DNA of 14,449 bases from Chromera velia (lineage: Eukaryota > Sar > Chromeraceae), in NCBI GenBank assembly GCA_018398765.1, contig JAHBMJ010002954.1, positions 1 through 14,449 of the forward strand, written 5' to 3'. This document shows, one piece after another, positions 1 to 7,899 of the stretch. The position numbers were made by a program, and so were the translations under genes. The stretch's first letter is position 1. Each line of letters begins with the position of its first letter. Under the pieces are notes generated by a model. It searched no databases. It was not told where the DNA came from and saw nothing but the letters and a program-made list of their open reading frames with translations.

Positions 1-530
1 GCACAGATTTTCCGAAGACCCTTGCCAGACCCGCCCCCCCTGCCGCACAGATTTTCCGAAGACCCTTGCCAGACCCGCCCCCCCTGCCGCACAGATCTTC
101 CGAAAACCCCTGCCTGACCCGTTCTAGACCCACCCACCCTGTCGTTCTGACCCGTCCTGCAGCACCGATAGTCGGCAGGTCCTTTTCGGACCCGCCCTCT
201 CGCGGCATAGATCTTCTAAAGACCCTTGCTAGACGCCTCCTCCGGCCTGCCGCACAGATCTTCCGGAGACCCCGGCCTGTTCAGACGCACCCTAGATCTC
301 TACGAGACTCTCTTCCCCCAACGTTGCTTGCCAGCTCTTCTTTGCAGACTACCCAACGTTGCCTGTCATGCAGGTCTTCCATAGACCCCCTAACGTTGCC
401 CGTCAGACCTTCCCCTAGTGCTGCTTGCCATGCAGATCTTTTGCAGTTGCCCGCCAGACCTTGGGTAGCCCCCCCAACGTTGCATGCCAGATCTTCCACA
501 GACCCCCCACGTTGCCTGCCCGTACGTTCG
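1..530. repeat. Pyrimidine-rich degenerate tandem repeat array
   Basis: Positions 1-44 and 45-88 are identical 44-bp units that begin GCACAGATTTTCCGAAGACC. From 89 onward the same theme (ACAGATCTTCC...AGACCC...CC.TGCC) recurs with drift. Examples are near 202, 249, 365 and 430, and again at 485-525, where the motif CCCCCAACGTTGC becomes prominent. Open frames run through the array on both strands because it has few stops, but their products are low-complexity Pro/Arg/Ser strings and I do not call them genes. The array runs off the left edge, so its full length is unknown. Confidence 0.8.
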
Positions 531-689
531 GGTACGTTCGTGTTTTCAAACTCCCGGCTTTTCCCATCAAGATCAGAGCAGCAGCTGTCTTCTACCGCGC
601 TGCTCATCAATCGAAAGACGAAATGCAAGAAAGCAGTTTCTTGCGTTTTTTGTTTACAGGTGTGAAGGTCCTGGTTGAGGCACGAGAGC

Positions 690-912
690 GATGTGGAGCT
701 GCGGAAGTGGGACTGGAGTACAGAGCGGGACTGAGGTGCACAGCGGGAGTTGAGGGTACAGTAGGAGCGGGGCACACAGCGGAGGCTGGGTGTTGAGCGC
801 GAGTGGGGTGTGGAGTGGGACAGGGGTTGGGACCGGGCTACAGAGCAGGGCCGGAGCGCAAAACAAGAGTGGGGTGTAAGGAAGCAGCGGGGCGTAGAGC
901 GGAAGTGGGGGA
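690..912. repeat. Purine-rich degenerate minisatellite
   Basis: A run of loosely repeated modules of roughly 18-25 bases built on GCGGRAGTGGGGTGT and ACAGAGCGGGA themes (for example near 735, 795, 835, 870 and 895). It follows a possible splice acceptor at 658-659 and precedes another at 952-953. It could be repetitive coding sequence (Gly/Ala/Glu-rich in one frame) or repeat material in a UTR or intron. No protein family is recognisable. Confidence 0.5.
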
Positions 913-2039
913 CGTCCACGAAACTTCAATTGGTCCGTCTTCTTCGTCTACAGAGTCCAAAGTGGTCCAGAAAATGGCAAGGCTGTTGCGCGGCTATTCC
1001 GATCGAAGGTTGTGCATAGACGGACAGTTTTAGCGTCTCTGCATGGATCCCGCCCCTCTGCTTGTTTGCCAGTCTGCCGCAGCACAATTAAGGAAGGCCA
1101 TGCCGAGGTCCAACAGCTGCGTATCACAAACGCCTGTGCCGAAACGACTGCGTCAAATCTCCGAGGTACGCCTCATGTTCAGTGCTTGCCTTCGTACTAT
1201 ACACGCTTCCCGGGTACGCACCTGGGTATGCACCTGGGCGCGCACCTGGGTAGACAGACACTCTTTGGTGGGCCCGTTTGGTTTTGCTTTCTTGAGTCGT
1301 CGGGTACCGTCCGCTTCCACTCATTTTTTCGGATGTGGTGCGAAGCCTTCGGTCTCTTTCTTTCTGTATGCTCCGTGCCAAGACCCTGTAAGCATGCATG
1401 CTGACCGATTGAGACCTTGCGCTTTCTATCTCCTGATCTTGTTTGCAGGGGTCCGGCAGAAGAGGGATGTGTCGGGTCCCACTCTTCTGCGCTTTTTCTC
1501 CTCTCCAGGTCGTGGCTCATTTTTGTCCTGCTCCTCTTCAACCGTCTGTATTCGTTGTTTCTCGCCTGTCATGGTGCTGATGCGTTCGATTCCGCCCTTT
1601 CGATCCTCCGGGAATTCCAGACGATCGGGGTCTTACGCATGGAGGTCCCCTGCGAAATGCTTACAGCCGAAGGCATTTCGGAGGTGCCGGGGGGTGCTCG
1701 AGAGGAGTTGAGGGGGGTATCTGCAGGCCATGCACAGGGTACGTCGGCCAGCGGCCGGGAGACCTTTGCGTCTTGCGCACCCCCATTTCTGTCGGCGCGT
1801 GTCGAGACTCTTTCTGGCTCTTCGACTGCATTCCCTCTCTCGTTTTCCTGCTTACAGATCTCAAGCACCGTCGACCTGGCTAGGCGTGATGGCTAAGCTG
1901 CAGAACACGGTGAGTCGGCGGTTATTTCTGCTAGGTTGTGCACTCTCGCAGTGCGCCGGTTTTCTGATTTGCTGGTTTGAGTCGAGGCTGTAGTCATCTG
2001 CAGTTCCCAGTGTGCCCTTCCCCTTGGTACCTAGAGGCG

Positions 2040-2190
2040 TATGCACTCCCTCTCGGTAGCAGGTGCGCACTTCTTCTCGGCAGAAGCATAAATCTTGTGC
2101 ACTTGTGCTCGGCAGTTGCGCACTTCTTCATGGGAGGTGCGTACTTCCTCCCGGCAGCAGGTGTGCACTTCTGCTTGGCAGCTAAACAGA
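2040..2190. repeat. Degenerate repeat inside a probable intron
   Basis: The motif GGCAGcaGGTGCGCACTTCTTC recurs four to five times with changes, near 2055, 2085, 2110, 2140 and 2155. Each copy ends in a CTCGGCAG or CCCGGCAG that resembles a splice acceptor. The block lies between the donor at 1910 and the acceptor at 2213-2214, so it is probably intronic. Confidence 0.5.
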
Positions 2191-2214
2191 CATTTTTTCA
2201 CTCTGCTTTTGCAG

Positions 2215-2776
2215 TGCCGGTCGATTTAATTCATGCGCGACTACATGTAGGTGCGGAGGATCGTTTCCACGCGGATTGCAGGAGAGGGGGGCAGCGGCTT
2301 CGAGGGTCACTCTGCATGGAAGCAGCCGAGGGCGACAGGCGTTGGATTGGCGAGGTTCCCCCCCTAGAAAGACCCGCACAGGTACGTCAGCGTGCGTGTT
2401 CTCTTTCCGTTCCGCGCCGCGCTTGTTCTACAAACGCTTGTTCGGGCTCTTTGCAGCTCTAAATCTAGAATCCGTCTTTTCTTTACTTTCAGGTCTCGGG
2501 GGATAATTCTCTGTCGGGGCTAATGGCTGCAAGCTGTAGAAAGCGGTGAGTCAGCCTTCCCTGGCTCCCGCTTCCTCTAGCTATTGACCTGCACCATTGG
2601 ATTGTATGCTGTATGTGCTTCTCTCTCATCTGTGCAGCACTTCCGGGACGGTGTGTGAGGAGGCCCCGTGCAGAGTGAGCACTGCAAGAAGAAAGAAGCG
2701 GCTCGCCCACGCGTCCTGCGGGAATACGACGAATCTCGCAACCCATTTGGAACAGAAAGTTCTTGAAGCTATCTGA
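2215..2776 (+). CDS. 3' terminal exons of an unknown spliced gene
   Basis: Three exons join in frame. Exon a is 2215-2381 (acceptor TTTTGCAG, donor GTACGT). Exon b is 2493-2545 (acceptor CTTTCAG, donor GTGAGT). Exon c is 2638-2776 (acceptor TGTGCAG) and ends in TGA at 2774-2776. Exon a enters with two bases of a split codon and leaves in phase 0. Exon b leaves two bases of an Arg codon, which the first base of exon c completes. The introns are 111 and 92 bases. The joined product is about 119 residues of C-terminal sequence, mostly hydrophilic, with a basic stretch (ARRKKRLAH) in the last exon and scattered cysteines. An in-frame ATG exists at 2317. I recognise no family. The phase agreement across two introns is the main evidence that this is real, and the sites were read by eye. 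Confidence 0.55.
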
Positions 2777-3578
2777 ACTACACGTACAACGGCCTTCTTG
2801 GCAGCTTAAACCTCGAGGCCTGGAGCACCACGGAGGTGTAGCCGAACTGTCAGCGGTCAAAAGCTCCGGGGCTTCCGCCAGTTCCGGTCAGTGAACTCAG
2901 GCTCTAATAGTATGTGTGCGTTCTTCGGTCGTCGTATCCCCCCGAAATTTCTTCAGCATACGTTAGCGGCAGCCATCCATTTAGATTGACTGTTTTCGGG
3001 TGCGTGCGTGGGTGGATGGCCACCACCGCAGCCACCGCATGGCCGTCGCAGAAGTGCCTACGTGACTGTGCGGCTGGGGCGCAAGCCTGCATGTGCCTTT
3101 TTGTAGGTTGCATGCATGTGCGTGCCTGGTCTGGCTGGGACTGGAACGCTCCATTCCAGAATGGAGTGTGCGTGCCGTGAATCATCGGAAGTAGCGCCTC
3201 TGTCCGCTAAGTGTCTTCTTCCATAAATTTATGAAGTTCTTTCCAAATGCTCCTGTGCATTTCAGGTGAAGCAGCGCCAGCTGCCGCTAAGCTTGGTCGG
3301 CGTCGTCGGACTGTGATCCACTGCGGAGAAAGCGGCCGTGGGGCAGCAAGGCCTTTCCCCTGTTCAACCGGGGGAGACCGTTTCTGCACTCTTCTTACAG
3401 AACCTGTCGTCAGCGTTGGTGCTGTGACGTGGAGAGAGCGGCGGCTTGGACCATGCGTGTCACTGACAGCCCGCATGAAGCGTTTGGGAGAACGTTGGGC
3501 CGCTGTCGTCATGCTTTCATCGGGACTGCTTGAAGCGACTAAAGATGTCAAGGCCAGATGTAGCTCAGCCAGCTCTAC
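2777..3578. other. Region without a recognised gene
   Basis: Short open frames occur on both strands but none resembles a known family. There is an acceptor-like site at 3264-3265 (TGTGCATTTCAG), followed by a plus frame to about 3580 that is Ala/Arg/Ser-rich. It could be a further exon or 3' UTR. On the minus strand, the chromodomain frame stays open past its TAA (3579-3581) down to a TAG near 3207. A perfect 8-bp inverted repeat, CTCCATTC-CA-GAATGGAG, sits at 3149-3166. Confidence 0.4.
3149..3166. repeat. Short perfect inverted repeat
   Basis: The arms CTCCATTC (3149-3156) and GAATGGAG (3159-3166) are separated by CA. A hairpin with a two-base loop would be strained, so this is more likely a chance palindrome or a protein-binding site. 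No T-run follows it. Confidence 0.4.
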
Positions 3579-4625
3579 TTAGAGATATGGTGGAACGGAC
3601 ATCTGAAAGAATGTTGCGAGTTCAGAGCTAGGCGTCCAGTCAGCTAGCGACTCAGGCTGGCAGCTAGATTCTACTAAAGGTTCTAATCTAGGCGACATAG
3701 ATTCTGCTTCTGCCCGAGGCTCTACCTTAACTCTCGACAAGCTTGGTCGTGAGCTTTCTTCTTCTTCCCATTGATCAAAATCTAGGAGCCGCAGCTGATC
3801 ATCAAGCAGCTGAACATCTTTTTGGACCTTGTGGTGGTATTTGACGAGCAGTCGGTCGCCTGTCCCTTGAAAGTTAGCCGCAGGGATCCATTGAGGGTTT
3901 TCGTTAGCTACTGGATAGTCCTTCCAACAGACTTTGTACCTATTATGCCTTTGATCAAAATCTAGGATCTCTTCAACCTCCCACTCCGAGTCTGCTTCTA
4001 GGTCCGTTTCTATGCTAGCTTCAAACTGCTGCAGGTTAACCGTAGGCTCTAGGTTGACCGATACTCCCTTGGATCTTAAGTATTGGCAGAGCAGATCGGC
4101 GTCTCCCGAAGCTGGTGCTTGGTAGTCAAAAGCGGCCATCCACCGAATTTCTTAAAGGTTCATCATTTTGACCTGTTCGTTCACCCGCTTCTGTTATAGT
4201 TCACGGGCTACTTGATTGATTTCTTTTTCATGTGGCGGGAGACTTATAGGAGATGGGATTCTGTGTTTATCTCGAAACCATGCTGACGATTTGGGTGGAA
4301 AGATTACTTGTAGCCCAGAATCTAGGATGTAATCCGGCGAGAAATGGATATTAAACCACAATAAATGGCTATCAATTCGGTATACCTCTTTTACGATGTG
4401 GTCCCGAAAAGATTGGAACGTTGCTAATATATGTACTCTAGGAACGCTAATCAGCCATTCTTGTTGAGACTCAAAGAGCTAGACTAGGCTTTTGAACTTA
4501 ATTATAGTCGCTGAATAAGTCAGAGAGCAGCCGTTCTAAATATTCCAGCCGCGTTTGTATAACCTCATATGGAAAGACTAGGATACAGATGATGTTGAAA
4601 CCCCACAGATAGCATAACACGTGTA
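3579..4625 (-). pseudogene. C-terminal part of a chromodomain protein, with the second half of a GIY-YIG-like domain
   Basis: From its ATG at 4139 to TAA at 3579 this strand encodes 186 residues with a clear chromodomain at about 3990-3815. It has the VEEILDFD start, YKVCWKDYP, and the NPQWIP segment matching the family's tWEP. Such domains bind methylated histone tails and are common at the ends of chromoviral integrases. Here no integrase core lies upstream. Coding sequence continues upstream in the same frame to about 4480 (including HILATFQSFRDHIVKEVYRI) but crosses TAA at two places and a TAG near 4479. A one-base shift then leads to an upstream segment at about 4500-4625 containing LEYLERLLSDLF. 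That segment, followed by QQEWL near 4455, resembles the second half of a T5orf172-type GIY-YIG domain. The matching first half lies across the LINE block at 10954-11060. The CTAG-rich composition is shared with that side. Some of the stops could be unrecognised introns. Confidence 0.6.
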
Positions 4626-5449
4626 GGCAGTTAGGCACGCGTAGGGCAGTGCATGACAAGGAATTGAAAACTGGGGGAGTTTGTGTGTTACTTCGAGAAG
4701 AAAGATGGAGCGAATTGAAACCTGAAATCTTGCTGGTCAGCCCCAGTATAGTGGAAACAAAAGTTCTGTTGGGGGGTTCTAGAAGGGTTCACATTTTTGG
4801 CGTCTACCTGCTTGGCTCCTGGTCAGATCACAGAGACAGCAAGGTCTCTAACCATTTGAGTGACCTTTTTGGGGGGGTCCCTTTGGATGTCGATAGAGTT
4901 GTGGTTGGGGACTGCAACACGCATACAGGCTCCCTTTTACCTAAGAATCTTTTCTGGTCCCGTACAGATCTCCTCCTTCCGCCCAATGAGTCTGATAGCA
5001 GTGAGGAGCCCTTTGAGGGGGGAGACAATAGAGATGGTGGTGTTGTGGGGGAGGGGCCCGAAACTGAAGCAGACAGACCGTTGTTCGAACGGTTCTCTGA
5101 ATGCACACAAAAAGTCAAGCCCTGCGGAAAGAATTTTATTTAGCTCTGCAGTGACTCGAACCTTGTCCCCCTGAACGGATTGAAAGGAAAGGTGGGTGGA
5201 AAAGAGTTTGACTTCCCTGGTCTCTGCACGCATTACTCCAGACAGTCGCGGATATCAAATCCCACCTCCGTCCTAGATTATGTATTGACTGACCCCTCTG
5301 TTGTTAAGAGGATCACTGATTGGAAGGTTGAATTTGATGGCATTGCCTCCCCCGACCATGCATCTGTCTCTTTTTCCCTCTGCCCCCCTCCAATCGAACC
5401 AGAACAAGAAGACGCCCTTCCGCCCTACCAGAACCGGAAAAAGGTGTAG
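4622..5449 (+). pseudogene. LINE ORF2 fragment, apurinic endonuclease-like domain (copy A)
   Basis: One frame runs from about 4613 to 5449, interrupted only by TAG at 5141-5143. It reads as the middle and end of an exonuclease-endonuclease-phosphatase (APE-type) domain of a non-LTR retrotransposon. GGVCVLL is at about 4670, the VVVGDCN metal/phosphate motif near 4900-4920, VPLNG near 5170, and SVLDYVL then SPDHASVSFSL (the S-x-DH catalytic His region) at 5260-5380. This domain nicks target DNA to prime reverse transcription. The N-terminal strands with the catalytic Asn and Glu are missing, so the copy is truncated at its start. After 5435 it leaves LINE homology and stops at 5447 (TAG). An acidic, low-complexity stretch at 4985-5080 is probably a loop insertion. 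A 161-bp stretch of this copy is repeated in copy B. Confidence 0.75.
5275..5435 (+). repeat. Direct repeat, left copy (LINE endonuclease end)
   Basis: It matches 7727-7899 over its whole length. By eye there are five base differences, all transitions, plus a 12-base (four-codon) segment present only in the right copy. Homology begins at AGATTATGTATTGACTGACC and ends at CCAGAACC on both sides. Confidence 0.95.
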
Positions 5450-5636
5450 TACACAAAACCGCTTTGACACTGACAATGAGCAGCAGAACCTCAAAAGACG
5501 CTCTCTGATCTTGTCGCGAGAAAAAACGGTTAAGATTTGGCCATGAAAGACTGAATTTTCGTTTGCCGTCTCCATGTTGACACAGAATCTCCTTAAAGGA
5601 GCCCACCAAGCAATTTTTCTACTTCAATCGCTTTGA

Positions 5637-7175
5637 GCATCGCACCGTACTCAGACCGCAGTTTCTCTGTCCTTACAGCTGCAGTTTTGCATCCAACAGA
5701 TCGCATTTGAAGCTGAGAGAATCTCAGAATATGAATCGCGTTTCTATCCTTTTGAACAGAATTGCATACGGAAGGACGCTGACCAAGGGGAACAGAATGG
5801 GCTGAAGAACGTCACAGAGACTGGGGAGAAGCGAAAACGAAGAGCAAGAAGAGGGAAAAGGCACTCGAGGCTTCGATGGGAGGAAATTTTGAAAGAAGAA
5901 CGAGAACGAGACGCAGCTGCTTCATTTCCCGTCTCTCTCCTCCATGACCCGCCCCAAATGAAGCCCTCTGTCAAAGTTACCGTACAGCGTGGCTTTGGTA
6001 GCAATCGCCCTTTTCCACCGTACGTAGAAGCCTCTCGCACCTCCGCACTAGCCTCCCCGCTTCCATGTTTACAAACAAAGGCCTCCCCCACCTCTGTACA
6101 AGCCACCCCGCCACCGTGCCCACAAGCAAAAGCCTCCCCCACCTCTGCACAAGCCACCCCGCCACCGTGCCCACAAGCAAAAGCCTCCCCCACCTCTGCA
6201 CAAGCCACCCCGCCTCCGTGCCGACAAGCAAAAGCCTCTCCCACCTCTGCACAAGCCACCCCGCTTTTGTGCTCGCAAGCAGAAGCTTCTCCCACCTCCG
6301 TACAAGCCGTCCCGCCTCCGTGCCTGCAAGCAGAAGCCTCTCCCACCTTCGCACAAGCCTTGCCGCCTCCGTGCCTGCAAGTAGAAGCCTCTCCCACCTC
6401 CGCACAAGCCTTGCCGCCTCCGTGCCTACAAGCAGGTCCCCCCAGAGTCTCTCCCACTTCTACACAAGCCTTGCCGCCTCCATGCTCACAAACAAGAGCC
6501 TCTCCCACCTCTGTATAAGCCTCTGTAGCTTCGGCAGACGCTTACGGCACTCGTCCCCCCCCAAACAACTCCACCTCGCCGTCTCTTACAGACGCTTGCG
6601 CTAGCACTTGCGGCTCTCGTCTCCTTCCGAAAGAATCCAGCCCCCCTTCCCTCTCAGACGCTTGCAGAGCTCGTCCCCCTCCAAACACCGCTTCCCCCTC
6701 AGATGAAAACATTGTTGAATCAGAGAAGGAATATGAGGGCCTGGAGGAGGGGGAGCTAGAGGGGAAGAGCCATGCAACAGAGAAGAGAAAGACGAAGAAG
6801 AATAACAAGAAGAAAAAGGCAAAAAGGGAGCAAGCTGGTCGTGAGAATTCTGTAGTTTTCTTGTGCAACTAGCCTGTGAAGCCAGCCTTTGAAGGAGAAG
6901 ACATTTCTTCTTTCAACCCAACAAGAGACAGCTCTTCTCTTTCCCCGCTTCTGGTGCAAGAGACGGCAGTTGCCATGCTGGACTATCTGGCAAATCAACA
7001 CAGCTGCACGGCTCGTGCAAGCGTTGGGCCAGGAGGACGAATGACTCGTCTGATTGTCGAAGGTGGAGACGGAACTCCCAAGTCATGGGAGAGCACGGTC
7101 TTCCAAGCACATCAAGAGATCTGCGAGTTACTGTACCTTGTAAGATGGCCGCAGGGTCGATTGGGCTTTCGGTGA
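5637..7175 (+). pseudogene. ORF1/gag-like or host exon frame with 17-residue repeats
   Basis: A single frame runs from just after TGA 5634-5636 to TGA 7173-7175 (513 codons), broken only by TAA at 6516 and TAG at 6870. It contains no in-frame ATG before the repeats. The order is: a charged, helix-prone start with a strongly basic stretch (KRKRRARRGKRHSR, about 5829-5870) that could be a nuclear localisation signal; about ten 17-residue Pro/Ala/Ser/Cys repeats (6030-6539); Pro/Ser/Cys linkers repeating a DAC..R motif; an acidic segment followed by a lysine run (about 6715-6830); and a C-terminal globular-looking part (to 7175). The layout (basic, low-complexity, between LINE parts) recalls LINE ORF1 proteins, but I see no CCHC knuckle or RRM. 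Acceptor-like TCCTTACAG at 5671-5679 and donor-like CCTTGTAAGA at 7136-7145 leave open that this is a host exon. Function unknown. Confidence 0.5.
6030..6539. repeat. 51-bp tandem repeat, in-frame 17-residue units
   Basis: Units begin GCCTCYCCCACCTC at 6030, 6081, 6132, 6183, 6234, 6285, 6336 and 6387. After a short 12-base insertion near 6435, two more partial units follow. The encoded unit on the plus strand is ASPTSAQATPPPCPQAK with variants. All six frames are nearly open through the array, which creates long spurious frames on the minus strand. The plus frame is preferred because it stays open far beyond the array on both sides. Confidence 0.9.
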
Positions 7176-7726
7176 TGCGCTTTTGGTGTTTGTATGTATG
7201 TTTGGGTGTATGTACTTGATTGATCAGGTGTTTATCCTTATCAAATTTTCTTCTCTCTTTACTCCTTCCTCATAAAAACCAGCTAATCATATTGTGAGCA
7301 TAAACTTGAACCTTTGTAGTTCCCTCTTCCCTTGTCAAGTTGGTGACTGAATTGTGGTATTGATTGCTTCGATTGAGTTGCCACTTTGCCTTCGGGCGGC
7401 GTAAGCCAGTGTAGATCTTCGAAAGAGTCTGTCATTAACTCCGTTTTTTCTTTCATCACCTCTCATCCATCCTTGCCTTTACTCTCTTTTCGGATTGATT
7501 CAGAATTTAATGTATGAATGTGGTGTGCGCGTGTACCGAGCGCTTATGTCTCCATGCGCCTCCGTAGATGTGGTATGCCTTAAGGCGAATCGATCCGATT
7601 GGCATGCGGGCTTCCTCATCTCCCCCCGTATGAATGTGTGTTCTGGGTTGTCATCAAAGCCTTGTTAGTGGCTTGGGATCTGGCGTCGCTAGATCTAGGA
7701 TTTAACCTTCAATCATCATCATCATC
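7176..7726. other. UTR-like A/T-richer region ending in (ATC)n
   Basis: There is no convincing coding potential between TGA 7173 and the LINE copy B junction at 7727. The stretch is rich in T/C and TG runs, then ends in CAATCATCATCATCATC directly before the start of LINE homology. Short simple-repeat tails such as this can mark a retroelement 3' end, so the block could be the 3' UTR of the element carrying the 5637-7175 frame. It could equally be host sequence at a truncated LINE junction. Confidence 0.4.
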
Positions 7727-7899
7727 AGATTATGTATTGACTGACCCCTCTGCTAGCCCCTTTGTTGTTAAGAGGATCGCTGATTGGAAGGTTGAATTTG
7801 ATGGCATTGCCTCCCCCGACCATGCATCTATCTCTTTTTCCCTCTGCCCCCCTCCGATCGAACCAGAGCAAGAAGACGCCCTTCCGCCCCACCAGAACC
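7727..7899 (+). repeat. Direct repeat, right copy (LINE endonuclease end)
   Basis: This is the partner of 5275-5435. It carries a 12-base insertion (codons for Ala-Ser-Pro-Phe) after the DYVLTDPS segment. Beyond 7899 only this copy continues into LINE coding sequence; the left copy turns into unrelated sequence after 5435. Confidence 0.95.

Larger units (their letters stand above)
660..2214 (+). other. Intron-rich 5' part of a plus-strand gene, exons unresolved
   Basis: Strong acceptor-like sites (pyrimidine tract then CAG or TAG) lie at 658-659, 952-953, 1447-1448, 1507-1508, 1856-1857 and 2213-2214. Donor-like GTACG or GTGAG sites lie at 1166, 1739 and 1910. One plausible first coding exon starts at ATG 1043 and ends at 1165: 41 codons, beginning MDPAPLLVCQ, with GTACGC following. 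A second candidate exon lies around 1509-1738, where one frame looks protein-like, but its phase does not match the 1043-1165 exon. ATG 1889 in the 1858-1909 exon runs into TAA if joined to 2215. I could not build a continuous frame here, so this entry marks a transcript region, not a CDS. No domain was recognised. Confidence 0.35.

Noticed and set aside
1-88. CRISPR-like direct repeats
   Set aside because: The units are contiguous or degenerate without unique spacers, and the same holds for the 51-bp and 93-bp arrays. The setting is eukaryotic.
66-665. Pro/Arg/Ser-rich plus-strand frame of about 199 residues
   Set aside because: It is created by the degenerate pyrimidine-rich array, which has few stops; there is no domain and other frames are equally open.
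281-929. Minus-strand Cys/Ser/Pro-rich frames in the left arrays
   Set aside because: They mirror the repeat arrays, overlap each other in two frames and resemble no protein family.
3579-4139. Chromodomain taken as the end of a Ty3/gypsy integrase
   Set aside because: No zinc-binding HHCC, DD35E core, protease or RNase H is readable upstream, and no LTRs were seen. The upstream sequence instead resembles part of a GIY-YIG domain.
4160-4215. Tiny 21-base intron explaining the TAA in the chromodomain frame
   Set aside because: A GTAGCC...AACAG segment fits GT-AG rules, but other introns here look about 90-110 bases long, and a second TAA close by would remain.
5744-6508. Long minus-strand frame of Gly/His/Cys/Glu repeats opposite the 51-bp array
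   Set aside because: It is the reverse complement of the array and does not extend beyond it on the N-terminal side. The plus frame remains open for hundreds of bases on both sides with varied content.
7599-7726. Start of the LINE frame at 7599
   Set aside because: The frame is open there by chance; LINE homology begins at 7727, and no in-frame start with LINE-like sequence precedes it.
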